Origin: Maridesulfovibrio sp.
GTDB taxonomy: Bacteria > Desulfobacterota > Desulfovibrionia > Desulfovibrionales > Desulfovibrionaceae
Assembly (NCBI RefSeq): GCF_963676065.1
Contig: NZ_OY780933.1
Span: 992,001 to 1,056,000 of the forward strand
Direction: 5' to 3'
Length of the DNA stretch: 64,000 nt
Both the position numbers and the translations under genes were made by a program. This document shows, in pieces, positions 17,463-25,228 of this stretch. Position 1 is the stretch's first letter; the number at the start of each line of letters is the position of its first letter. The notes under the pieces were generated by a model that worked only from the letters and a program-made list of their open reading frames with translations, was not told where the DNA came from and did no database searches.

Positions 17463-17719
17463 GTTTTCTCCCATCATGGTTTGTAAAGTGGTTGTCAAAA
17501 TACACTTAGCATTAATCTAATTGATCTGTGTTCTTTTTGTCAAAGTTGATTTTGGAAAAAGGGTTTGCAGAGATTTGACCGGGGGTGGTTTCTGGTTTAA
17601 CCCCATGCTGGGCGTTGGTTTATGCCGGACGTTATTCCTTGTTTACTTCCTCTGGACTTTGCCGGACGGTTGTGCTTAATTCCGGCTTTTCTAATATCAT
17701 TTTTGTTTAAAACGAAACT

Positions 17720-18766
17720 GTGAGCGTCTTTATAGTGAAAGATATTTCGTCCATTAATCCCAAAAAAATTCTTGTATGCCAGCTGCGTCAGATTGGGGAT
17801 GTTGTGCTAGCTACGCCTTCTGTTTCTCTGCTCCATCGTAGATTCCCTAATGCTGAGATCCATATCCTTACAGAAGATAAATGCACACAGGTTTTTGATA
17901 ATAATCCTGCTGTAAGCCGTGTCTGGGCCATCAAGAAAAAAGAATTGCGTAACCCAATTAAGGCCTTAAAATTTTATTGGAAAGTCGGGCGCTCCGGGTA
18001 TGATCTTATTGTCGATTTTCAGCAACTGCCACGCTGCCGCTGGGTTGTGCTGTTCAGTGACGCGCCTGTCAAACTTGCCGAAATGCCACCGTGGTATAAC
18101 CGCTGGTTGTATACCAACTGGCCTGAGTACATTCCCGGAGGTTATGCCGCCATGTACAAAGCTGGCGTTCTCAAACCGTTGGGAATTGAATGGAATCACG
18201 AACGTCCTATCATTTTCATTTCGGATGAAGAGCGTAATGAAGCAAAAGCCTGCCTTGGATCGCTGGGAGTAACAGAGGACGAGCCTTTGATCACCATTGA
18301 TGCCTCCCACAGAAGGCATACCCGCAAATGGCCGGAGGAGCATTACGGAAAATTGATCCGTTTAATTTCGGAGCAACGACCGCAGTTCAAATTTTTTCTG
18401 CTTTACGGTCCCGGTGAAAAAGACGTCGCATTAAATGTAATGAATGAATCCGGTGTTGCCGATAAGTGCGTGATACTGGAGAAACCAGGCTCATTACGAC
18501 TGATGGCTGCCTTGATTGAAAGGGCGGTTCTTCATATCGGCAATTGTTCCGCGCCGAGGCATTTTGCTGTTGCAGTGGGTACGCAGAGTATCGTTATGCC
18601 CGGTTCTTCCGGAAGCTGGGTTTTTCCTTCTCCCGAGCATGAGGAAGTGGTCGCCGGGCTTGAGTGCGAACCTTGCGGTAAAGAGGTCTGTGCCCGCAGT
18701 GATCTTGCCTGTTTGACCAAGGTTATGCCGGAAGATGTGCTTTTAAGGGTTTTAGACAGAGTGTAA
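17720..18766 (+). CDS. Glycosyltransferase family 9 (heptosyltransferase-like)
   Basis: A 348-residue GT-B enzyme of the ADP-heptose:LPS heptosyltransferase family. The N-terminal ILVCQLRQIGDVVLATPSV is the family signature (about 19-37), followed by FPNAEIHILTE. The C-terminal donor site has the ISNCSAPRHFAVAVG-like stretch (HIGNCSAPRHFAVAVGT) and a Cys-containing tail CEPCGKEVC. It probably adds a heptose or related sugar to a core oligosaccharide. The start GTG at 17720 has no clear Shine-Dalgarno; a second GTG at 17735 is possible. It is the first gene of the plus-strand run that continues with the intramembrane protease, gspD, gspE, OST and glycoprotein. Confidence 0.8.
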   Translation: MSVFIVKDISSINPKKILVCQLRQIGDVVLATPSVSLLHRRFPNAEIHILTEDKCTQVFDNNPAVSRVWAIKKKELRNPIKALKFYWKVGRSGYDLIVDFQQLPRCRWVVLFSDAPVKLAEMPPWYNRWLYTNWPEYIPGGYAAMYKAGVLKPLGIEWNHERPIIFISDEERNEAKACLGSLGVTEDEPLITIDASHRRHTRKWPEEHYGKLIRLISEQRPQFKFFLLYGPGEKDVALNVMNESGVADKCVILEKPGSLRLMAALIERAVLHIGNCSAPRHFAVAVGTQSIVMPGSSGSWVFPSPEHEEVVAGLECEPCGKEVCARSDLACLTKVMPEDVLLRVLDRV

Positions 18767-18843
18767 AGCTGCTACAAGAGGTTGTCTCTTTGTTGGAGAC
18801 ATTTTCAAGTAGTCGGAAAAATACAGCAGGTAGAATAGAATTT

Positions 18844-19296
18844 ATGGTTTATGATTTTATCGTAAACCGAATCTTGAAAGGGATTTGGTATCAGTTCAAA
18901 TGGGGGGCTATAAGTCTTACTGACCCCATTTTTTATTTGTTCCTTTCTTTGGGCTTCTTCGGCCTTTATGTCCCGGAACCGGATATTGAGCTTTCACTGG
19001 GGATCCTTTTTTTAAAAGCTCTGTTTGAAGAGTTCTTTTTCAGGTTTTTGCTGCAGGAGGGGCTAGACCGGCTTCTAAAGTACAGGTGGAAACTTGGACC
19101 TCTCAGTCTGGCCAACTTCTTAGCATCTTTGGCTTTTTCATGTATACACTTGATCCATCAGCCTGTTAACTGGGCTTTGCTCACTTTTTTCCCCTCGCTT
19201 GCTTTCGGATATATATGGCAAAGATATCGTAGCCTCGTTTCGGTTACAATTCTCCACTTTGCCTACAACGCGTTTTTGTTTTATCAGTTCATGTAG
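18844..19296 (+). CDS. CPBP-family glutamic intramembrane protease, MrtJ/myxosortase-like
   Basis: A membrane protein of about 150 residues with four or so helices. The three CPBP motifs are all visible: EExxxR as EEFFFR at residues 62-67, FSCIH in ASLAFSCIHLIH, and HxxxN in ILHFAYNAF. Small CPBP proteases encoded beside proteins with Cys-containing C-terminal sorting tails are known in the JDVT-CTERM, Synerg-CTERM and MYXO-CTERM systems. A protein with such a tail lies 6 kb downstream in the same direction (25229-27340), so it is the likely substrate. A TTG reading from 18790 would add 18 residues without a ribosome binding site; I prefer the ATG at 18844. The substrate pairing is inference. 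Confidence 0.75.
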   Translation: MVYDFIVNRILKGIWYQFKWGAISLTDPIFYLFLSLGFFGLYVPEPDIELSLGILFLKALFEEFFFRFLLQEGLDRLLKYRWKLGPLSLANFLASLAFSCIHLIHQPVNWALLTFFPSLAFGYIWQRYRSLVSVTILHFAYNAFLFYQFM

Positions 19297-19335
19297 TCCT
19301 GCATAGAGGAAAGCTTGACGGGCTTTAACAAGTGT

Positions 19336-19395
19336 AGGATGTTTAAAGGCATCCTTTTGATCATATAATTCAAATCGTCAACTGGGTTGTTGACG
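19336..19395. promoter_or_regulatory. Two small hairpins in the leader between the protease gene and gspD
   Basis: AGGATG/CATCCT (19336-19355) is followed by TTTTGA and could be a weak terminator. CGTCAAC/GTTGACG (19376-19395) with a TGGGTT loop follows 20 bases on. The gap to gspD is 147 bases, so gspD may have its own promoter or an attenuated read-through; no clear -35/-10 pair is seen. Confidence 0.35.
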
Positions 19396-19443
19396 GTTCT
19401 TTCGTAGATAAAATGATTCTTACCGGGAACTCCGGCGGAGCTT

Positions 19444-21462
19444 ATGGCGCTGAATATGCTGAAGAATTTTTGTAAATTTGTTGCGGTTGTGGTTTTGGTG
19501 CTGGTTCTCACGGCCCCTGTGGCTATGGCCCAGCCCGAAGGCGGCGAAGGTGTTCATGCTAATTTGGAGAGCATTTCTCTTGTAGAATTTATCAAATTCG
19601 TCGGGCGCTATACCGGTAGAAATATCGTGTTTCAAAAAGGAGCGTTGCCGAGCTCTCATGTCAGTATTTACGCTGGACAATCACTTACCGAACCTGAACT
19701 TATGGCTGTGTTTCAGCAGGTTTTGACCGGAGCTGGATTTCACGCCGTAACAAGAGATAATGTTACTTATGTTTTGCCGTTGCGCGATGCCAAATTAATT
19801 TCCCCAGATATAAAATCTACTCCTTCGAATGGTGATCAGGAAGAAATTATTACTTCTGTGTTTCAGCTTGATGGTAAAATGGATCCTGCAAAAGTACAGA
19901 CTGTCCTAGCGCAAGTGGCATCACAGATAGGTAAGGTTACTTCGGTGCCTATGGCTGATGCGGTTTTGGTTCGTGACTTACAGGGCAATGTGAATAAGAT
20001 GAAAAAGTTGCTGGCAATTCTGGGAAAAGCCGGTGCCAAGCAGGAAACTAAGTTGATTGAGCTGGAAAAGACCAGTGCTAAAACCGTTGCTGCCAAGTTG
20101 TCTTCTTTTTATAAAAAATTATCCTCTTCCGGAAAAACCGGAACGCCTCCAATAATTGAGGCCCTGGAATGGGCCAACAGTATGCTTGTTTCAGGATCAA
20201 GGGATCAGATTGAAACGATCAGTAACCTCGTTTCTAATCTTGACCGCTCTAATGATTCATATTCTAAAATGAAAATTTACCGGTTGCACAACATTGAAGC
20301 TATTGTTGCCGGTGATGTGCTACAGAGCCTTGTGTCCGGGGGAGGCATCTCTTCCACTGGAGCGTCCAAAGGAGCAGAGACAGGAACAAAGTCAAGTTCA
20401 GGTAAGGGTACTGCATCACAATCTAAATTGGGCTCCGGAGACACTGGCGATGTGCAGGTTTCTGCCGATCAGACAACTAATACTCTGATTGTTATGGCTC
20501 CAACTGATCAATTGCCTCAGATTGATAAGTTGGTAGACCAGTTGGATCAGGCACAGGATCAGGTTTATATTGAAGCACTTGTCCTCGAAACCTCACTGGA
20601 CAATTCAAAGGAATTCGGAGTTGAATGGCAGGGTGGTATTGACATGGGAGGAAGTGTAGCGACTTTGGGGTACACCAAAACTTCAAATAGTAAGTTATCT
20701 ACATATGCATCTAATCCTTCCAGTGTGCCGGGCGGTTATTCCATGGGGGTCCTGGGGGATACGATCTCCTATGCAGGAAAGAGTTTCCCCACTATAGGGG
20801 CTTTGGTCAATTTTACAAAAGGAGCTACTGACTTTAACCTTATTTCTGCTCCCCAGATCATGACGCTGGATAATGCAGAAGCAGAAATTTTTGTTGGACA
20901 GAATCGGCCTTATAAATCTGGTGAAAGTTCAACCAGCGGAGATGCTCTTGTTTCGACTTATTCTTATAAGGATGTCGGGATCAAACTCAAAATTACTCCT
21001 AGAATCAATCGCGAAGACGGATTGGTCAAGCTCAAGGTTTATCAGACATACAATACTGTTTCCGAGGCAAGCACAAACGAATTGCCAATTACTAATGATC
21101 GTACAACCGATACGACCGTCCTTCTTGCTGATGGTTCTACTATGGTCATTGGCGGTTTGATCCGCTCAGAACAGACCCGATCTGAGTCGGGAGTCCCATA
21201 TCTTTCTGATTTGCCTTTATTGGGTTGGCTTTTTAAAACCACCAGTGACAGCGGTAAAAAGAATACTCTGATGGTTTTTATCTCAGCGCGCATTATTCAA
21301 ACTACCGAACAGCTTGAAGCTTTAAGTAAGGCAAAAATGGACAAGTACCGCAAGCAGCGGAAGCGGTTTGAAACATTTATTGATCAGGAATTCAATACAT
21401 ATAAAAACGATTCTGAAGGATCAGATGCAAACAATGTTACTTCTGCCGCTTCTGACGGTTAA
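19444..21462 (+). CDS. gspD: Type II secretion system secretin GspD
   Basis: A 672-residue outer-membrane channel. A signal peptide is present (about 1-29, hydrophobic run ending APVAMA). N0/N1 domains follow (LESISLVEFIKFVGRYTGRN at about 42-61), then N2-N3 with a Ser/Gly-rich insert near 310-330. The secretin core is VYIEALVLETSLDNSKEFGV and, near the end, DGSTMVIGGLIRSEQTRSES with SGVPYLSDLPLLGWLFK. The GGAG just upstream supports the ATG. gspE starts 12 bases after its stop, then the OST. No pseudopilin or gspF, L or M gene is in the window, so it must work with components encoded elsewhere or in a reduced machine. Confidence 0.92.
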   Translation: MALNMLKNFCKFVAVVVLVLVLTAPVAMAQPEGGEGVHANLESISLVEFIKFVGRYTGRNIVFQKGALPSSHVSIYAGQSLTEPELMAVFQQVLTGAGFHAVTRDNVTYVLPLRDAKLISPDIKSTPSNGDQEEIITSVFQLDGKMDPAKVQTVLAQVASQIGKVTSVPMADAVLVRDLQGNVNKMKKLLAILGKAGAKQETKLIELEKTSAKTVAAKLSSFYKKLSSSGKTGTPPIIEALEWANSMLVSGSRDQIETISNLVSNLDRSNDSYSKMKIYRLHNIEAIVAGDVLQSLVSGGGISSTGASKGAETGTKSSSGKGTASQSKLGSGDTGDVQVSADQTTNTLIVMAPTDQLPQIDKLVDQLDQAQDQVYIEALVLETSLDNSKEFGVEWQGGIDMGGSVATLGYTKTSNSKLSTYASNPSSVPGGYSMGVLGDTISYAGKSFPTIGALVNFTKGATDFNLISAPQIMTLDNAEAEIFVGQNRPYKSGESSTSGDALVSTYSYKDVGIKLKITPRINREDGLVKLKVYQTYNTVSEASTNELPITNDRTTDTTVLLADGSTMVIGGLIRSEQTRSESGVPYLSDLPLLGWLFKTTSDSGKKNTLMVFISARIIQTTEQLEALSKAKMDKYRKQRKRFETFIDQEFNTYKNDSEGSDANNVTSAASDG

Positions 21463-21474
21463 TAGGGGTACCAA

Positions 21475-22956
21475 TTGAGTTCTTCCTATGATTTGAATCT
21501 AGTTCCGCAAAATGTTGTAGACCTTTTCCTGACCTTTCCGCAGCGGAATGAATTTATTCCTGTGGAAGTGCAGGACAAGGAAATTAAATTTCTCCTGCAG
21601 AACGAAAGCTCACTGCCTATGGCCGACTTTCTGGCCTGGAAGTTGGGCAAAAATGTTGTTTCTGAAATTGTTCCCGAGGAAGAGTTTTTTCCTTTGCTTG
21701 AACAGGCTTTGACTGTCTGGGAAGAAGAGAGTGCTATCGAGTCAGACTCTGATGAAGATGATGCCGAAGACGGGCAGGATTTGCTTGGCTGGTCTCATGA
21801 TGATGCCCCCATTGTCCGGCTGGTGAATAAAACTCTGCATCAGGCCATATCCAACGGAGCCAGTGATATTCATTTTGAAGGGCAGGGCAACGGTTTTGTT
21901 GTCCGCTACCGGCAGGACGGAGTGCTGAAAGCAGTCAAGCGTTTGGATAAAGGGCTGCAGCCAACAGTAATCGCCCGTATTAAAGTCATGGGTGAAATGG
22001 ATGTAGCCGAGAGCCGCAAACCCCAGGACGGACGTATTTTTCTTAAACTCGGGCAGAAAGAAGTTGATGTCCGTGTTTCCACAATTCCGACCATGAGCGG
22101 TGAAAAAGCCGTTCTGCGTGTTCTGGACCGTTCTAAAAATATTTTAAATCTCGAGGATCTTGGGCTTAAAGGTCCCGATCTGGAACTTTTCAGAAAGGTT
22201 CTTGCTCAGCCTCATGGCATCGTACTTGTTACCGGGCCGACCGGTTCTGGTAAAACCACAAGCCTTTATGCCGGGCTCAGTGAACTCCCACGCGACGACA
22301 AAAATATTGTCACAGTGGAAGATCCTGTGGAATATCAGCTTTCCGGGATTAATCAGGTTCAGGTCAACAAGGCCGCCGGGATGACTTTTGCAACCACCAT
22401 CCGGTCCTTCCTTAGGCAGGACCCGGATATTATTCTTGTAGGTGAGATTCGAGATCAGGAAACTGCAAGTACGGCAGTTCAAGCATCGCTTACCGGTCAC
22501 CTTGTGCTTTCTACCTTGCATACCAATGATGCTGCCACCGCCGTAACCAGAATGCTTGATATGGGCATCGAACCGTTTCTGCTGGCATCTTCCCTTTCCC
22601 TTGTGCTCGGTCAGAGACTTGTTCGTGTTAATTGTAAGCATTGCTCAAGGACGATTGATGTTTCCGAAAATACCCATAAGCTTTTCGAAGAGATCAATGA
22701 CTTGCCTGCTCAGCAGTTAGCAGGAGCCGGTTGTGAGCATTGCAACTTTACCGGATTCAGCGGTCGCCGTGGAGTTTATGAACTCATACCGGTAACAGAA
22801 GACATGCGCGGTATGATCATGGAGGTCGCCTCTTCCGACCGGATCAAGGCTTACGCGAAGGAAATGGGCCGTGAAACAATGGTTGATCACGGCGTTCGGC
22901 TGGTCAAAGAAGGTGTGACGACTCTCGAAGAAGTTATCAGGGTCACCAAGCTTTAA
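21475..22956 (+). CDS. gspE: Type II secretion ATPase GspE
   Basis: A 493-residue cytoplasmic ATPase that drives pseudopilus assembly. The N-terminal N1E-like domain (1-110) ends in an acidic stretch (ESDSDEDDAEDGQD). The RecA-like core has Walker A GPTGSGKTT (254-262), the Asp box, Walker B DPDIILVGEIRD (about 316-327), and the His box with STLHTND. The GspE-type zinc motif has Cys387, Cys390, Cys420 and Cys423. Translation begins at a TTG (21475) after AGGGGT, which gives the conserved start MSSSYDLN and a 12-base gap from gspD. The TTG may keep expression low relative to gspD. Confidence 0.93.
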   Translation: MSSSYDLNLVPQNVVDLFLTFPQRNEFIPVEVQDKEIKFLLQNESSLPMADFLAWKLGKNVVSEIVPEEEFFPLLEQALTVWEEESAIESDSDEDDAEDGQDLLGWSHDDAPIVRLVNKTLHQAISNGASDIHFEGQGNGFVVRYRQDGVLKAVKRLDKGLQPTVIARIKVMGEMDVAESRKPQDGRIFLKLGQKEVDVRVSTIPTMSGEKAVLRVLDRSKNILNLEDLGLKGPDLELFRKVLAQPHGIVLVTGPTGSGKTTSLYAGLSELPRDDKNIVTVEDPVEYQLSGINQVQVNKAAGMTFATTIRSFLRQDPDIILVGEIRDQETASTAVQASLTGHLVLSTLHTNDAATAVTRMLDMGIEPFLLASSLSLVLGQRLVRVNCKHCSRTIDVSENTHKLFEEINDLPAQQLAGAGCEHCNFTGFSGRRGVYELIPVTEDMRGMIMEVASSDRIKAYAKEMGRETMVDHGVRLVKEGVTTLEEVIRVTKL

Positions 22957-22997
22957 ATCAAATATCTTTCACTCAAATACTTATAGGTGTACCAATA

Positions 22998-25112
22998 ATG
23001 AATACTCATGATGAACTGCGCAACCCAAATTGGTTTTCCGATTGGAAAACTCTTTTTTTATTTGCACTTTTTTCGTTTGTTGTTGCCTTCGGATTGCGTC
23101 TTTTGGAGTTACCCAAGTGGAATAACCAGGCTTATATGGTCAATGGTGAATTCATTATGGGTACACATGATGCTTACTATTGGCTCGCCGGAGCAAAAGG
23201 TATAGGCAGCGCTGTAGGAAAACCAATAGTTAACATCCTAAAATTAATAGGAAGTATCACTGGGTGTCAGTACGGAAATATTGCATTTTGGTTGCCTGCC
23301 GTTTTTTCCGGTTTAACTGCGGTTGCCGCTTTCGCCTGGGGTGGACTGGTTGGAGGTAACTGGGTCGGCTTATGTTCAGCTGTTTTTGCTACATCTATTC
23401 CAGCATTTTATTTCAGAACAAGGCTCTCTTATTATGATACTGATATTGTGACTCTACTTTTTCCTCTGCTTATTACATTTTTACTTGCACTGTTTATTCA
23501 AAGGGGGATTTATTCTACATGGCTTAAGCGTTCTGCTTTCTCTTATAAAAGTTCAAGGTGGGAATTGTTCTTGCCGTTGCTGGCAGGAGCAGTAGCATCG
23601 TATGGTGTATTATGGCATGCGGATATGCAGCTGTTCGCTCTGGTTTCTTTGCTGCTGGGGTCTTTTTTAGTTTTAGCGGTAGGTTCCTCAGAAAGTCGCC
23701 CTGAATTGCTGAGAGGTATGCTGATCTACGCTATTTCCGCTTTTTTCGGAGCATGGGGGATTCCCGTTGCGTTCCTGGTCTTGTTTACATTGAAGTCTCC
23801 TAAAGTTCAGGAACATAAGCTTTATAAGAATATTTTTGTTTATATTGTAGCCATCTGTGGCGTGTTCTTATTGAGTGGTGCGGGGCAGAATCTCGGTGTT
23901 ATTGTGATGAAAAAAATCGCTGTGTACCTCAAACCTACAGCAGATGTCTCACATATTCAGAACGGGCCTGTTTATCCTGGAATTGCGCAAAGTGTTATTG
24001 AGGCGCAGAATTTGAGCCTAAGTGTTTTGTTCAGCCAGATGATAGGCAACACAACTCTGGGGTGGATTTGTACTGCTTCAGTTGTATATTTTTTTGCCTC
24101 TAGACCTTATTCTATGCTGCTTTTACCTTTTGTTTTAGCAACATTTGCATCAGTTTATATAGGTGGTCGTTTCGCTATGTTTGGTGGGACAGTCTTTGGG
24201 CTTTCTTTTGCTGTTCTTTTACAAGACGTGCTGAATAAGATTTTTAAACTTGAAAAGAGTCGGTATAAAAGAGTTATTCATGCTGCGGCTGGAATAACAG
24301 TACTCGGATCTTTACTTTGTAATACGGTTCCAATGTATCGGGAATATGCGATTACCCCAATTATGAGCCAGCAGCACGTCAAAGCCCTGATTGAGGCTGG
24401 TAAGCATATGCCAAAAGACAGTACTGTTTGGACATGGTGGGATTGGGGATATGCAACTATGTATTATGCCGGCGTGAATACTTTAGCTAACGGCGGAAAT
24501 CATGCTGGAAAAGTTTTGTTTCCTCTAAGTTTGGCTTACACTACTCCTTCCTATCTGCAATCCAGCCAGATGATTAAATTCAGCGCCGCAAACAAGGGAA
24601 ACCCGTGGACTGAGTTGAATAAGCTTTCAGTTTTGCAGGCGCAGGAATTTATTAAATCTTTGGGCGTAAAGAAATATCAATTCAAAAAGGCACCTAAACA
24701 GTATCTTGTAACTTGCTGGGAGAATATAAAGCTTGCATATTGGATTATGTACTACGGAACCTGGGATCTCCGAAAAAAGGGTATTCATCCAATAGTTCAG
24801 GGGGTTAACAATGCATTCACCTTTGATGCTGAAAACGGTGTTTTTCGCCAGAATGGAAGGCCTCCCATTAAAGTTTCTGGTTATGAATATTTGAGCTCAA
24901 AGCAATCTGGAAGATCTCGTTTTGATCTTAATGCCGGTCCGAATCTTGTGTATAATGCTGATAGTAAACAGGCTTATTTGATGGACGACCTCGTCGCTAA
25001 CAGTGTAATGTTTAAGCTATTGACCGTGGGGCCTAGCGATGCGAGGTTGAACAACCATTTCCGCATCGTTTATGACGGTTTTCCCTTCATACGAATATAC
25101 GAGGTCATTTAG
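22998..25112 (+). CDS. pglB: STT3/PglB-type oligosaccharyltransferase
   Basis: A 704-residue membrane enzyme that transfers a lipid-linked glycan to asparagine in N-x-S/T sequons on the periplasmic side. About a dozen helices occupy residues 15-455, then a soluble periplasmic domain. The catalytic acidic sites are visible: GTHDAYYW near 55 and SYYDTDIV near 145. The loop EL5 motif SVIE (E335) matches PglB TIxE. WWDWGY is at 480-485, a variant of WWDYG. In C. jejuni PglB an Arg 12 residues after the TIxE Glu reads the acidic -2 residue; here the aligned residue is Gln347. This predicts a relaxed sequon. AGGTG precedes the ATG; the gene follows gspE by 41 bases. Confidence 0.92.
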   Translation: MNTHDELRNPNWFSDWKTLFLFALFSFVVAFGLRLLELPKWNNQAYMVNGEFIMGTHDAYYWLAGAKGIGSAVGKPIVNILKLIGSITGCQYGNIAFWLPAVFSGLTAVAAFAWGGLVGGNWVGLCSAVFATSIPAFYFRTRLSYYDTDIVTLLFPLLITFLLALFIQRGIYSTWLKRSAFSYKSSRWELFLPLLAGAVASYGVLWHADMQLFALVSLLLGSFLVLAVGSSESRPELLRGMLIYAISAFFGAWGIPVAFLVLFTLKSPKVQEHKLYKNIFVYIVAICGVFLLSGAGQNLGVIVMKKIAVYLKPTADVSHIQNGPVYPGIAQSVIEAQNLSLSVLFSQMIGNTTLGWICTASVVYFFASRPYSMLLLPFVLATFASVYIGGRFAMFGGTVFGLSFAVLLQDVLNKIFKLEKSRYKRVIHAAAGITVLGSLLCNTVPMYREYAITPIMSQQHVKALIEAGKHMPKDSTVWTWWDWGYATMYYAGVNTLANGGNHAGKVLFPLSLAYTTPSYLQSSQMIKFSAANKGNPWTELNKLSVLQAQEFIKSLGVKKYQFKKAPKQYLVTCWENIKLAYWIMYYGTWDLRKKGIHPIVQGVNNAFTFDAENGVFRQNGRPPIKVSGYEYLSSKQSGRSRFDLNAGPNLVYNADSKQAYLMDDLVANSVMFKLLTVGPSDARLNNHFRIVYDGFPFIRIYEVI

Positions 25113-25155
25113 TTTCGATAAATGTCTTGTCAGGTTTATTTTTTTTTTGTATTAA

Positions 25156-25199
25156 AAAAGTGATCGCTGGTGACATTGGGTTGCTAGTGGTCGCTTTTA
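25156..25199 (+). terminator. Hairpin between the OST and the glycoprotein gene
   Basis: AAAAGTGATCGCTGG can pair along its whole 15-base length with CTAGTGGTCGCTTTT, using several G-U pairs, and is followed by ATTTACC. It lies in the 116-base gap before a strong AAGGAG ribosome binding site. It may be a terminator for the OST transcript, or an attenuator separating moderate OST expression from high expression of the glycoprotein. Confidence 0.5.
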
Positions 25200-25228
25200 T
25201 TTACCTTAAGCCCTAAGGAGATCTTTTC

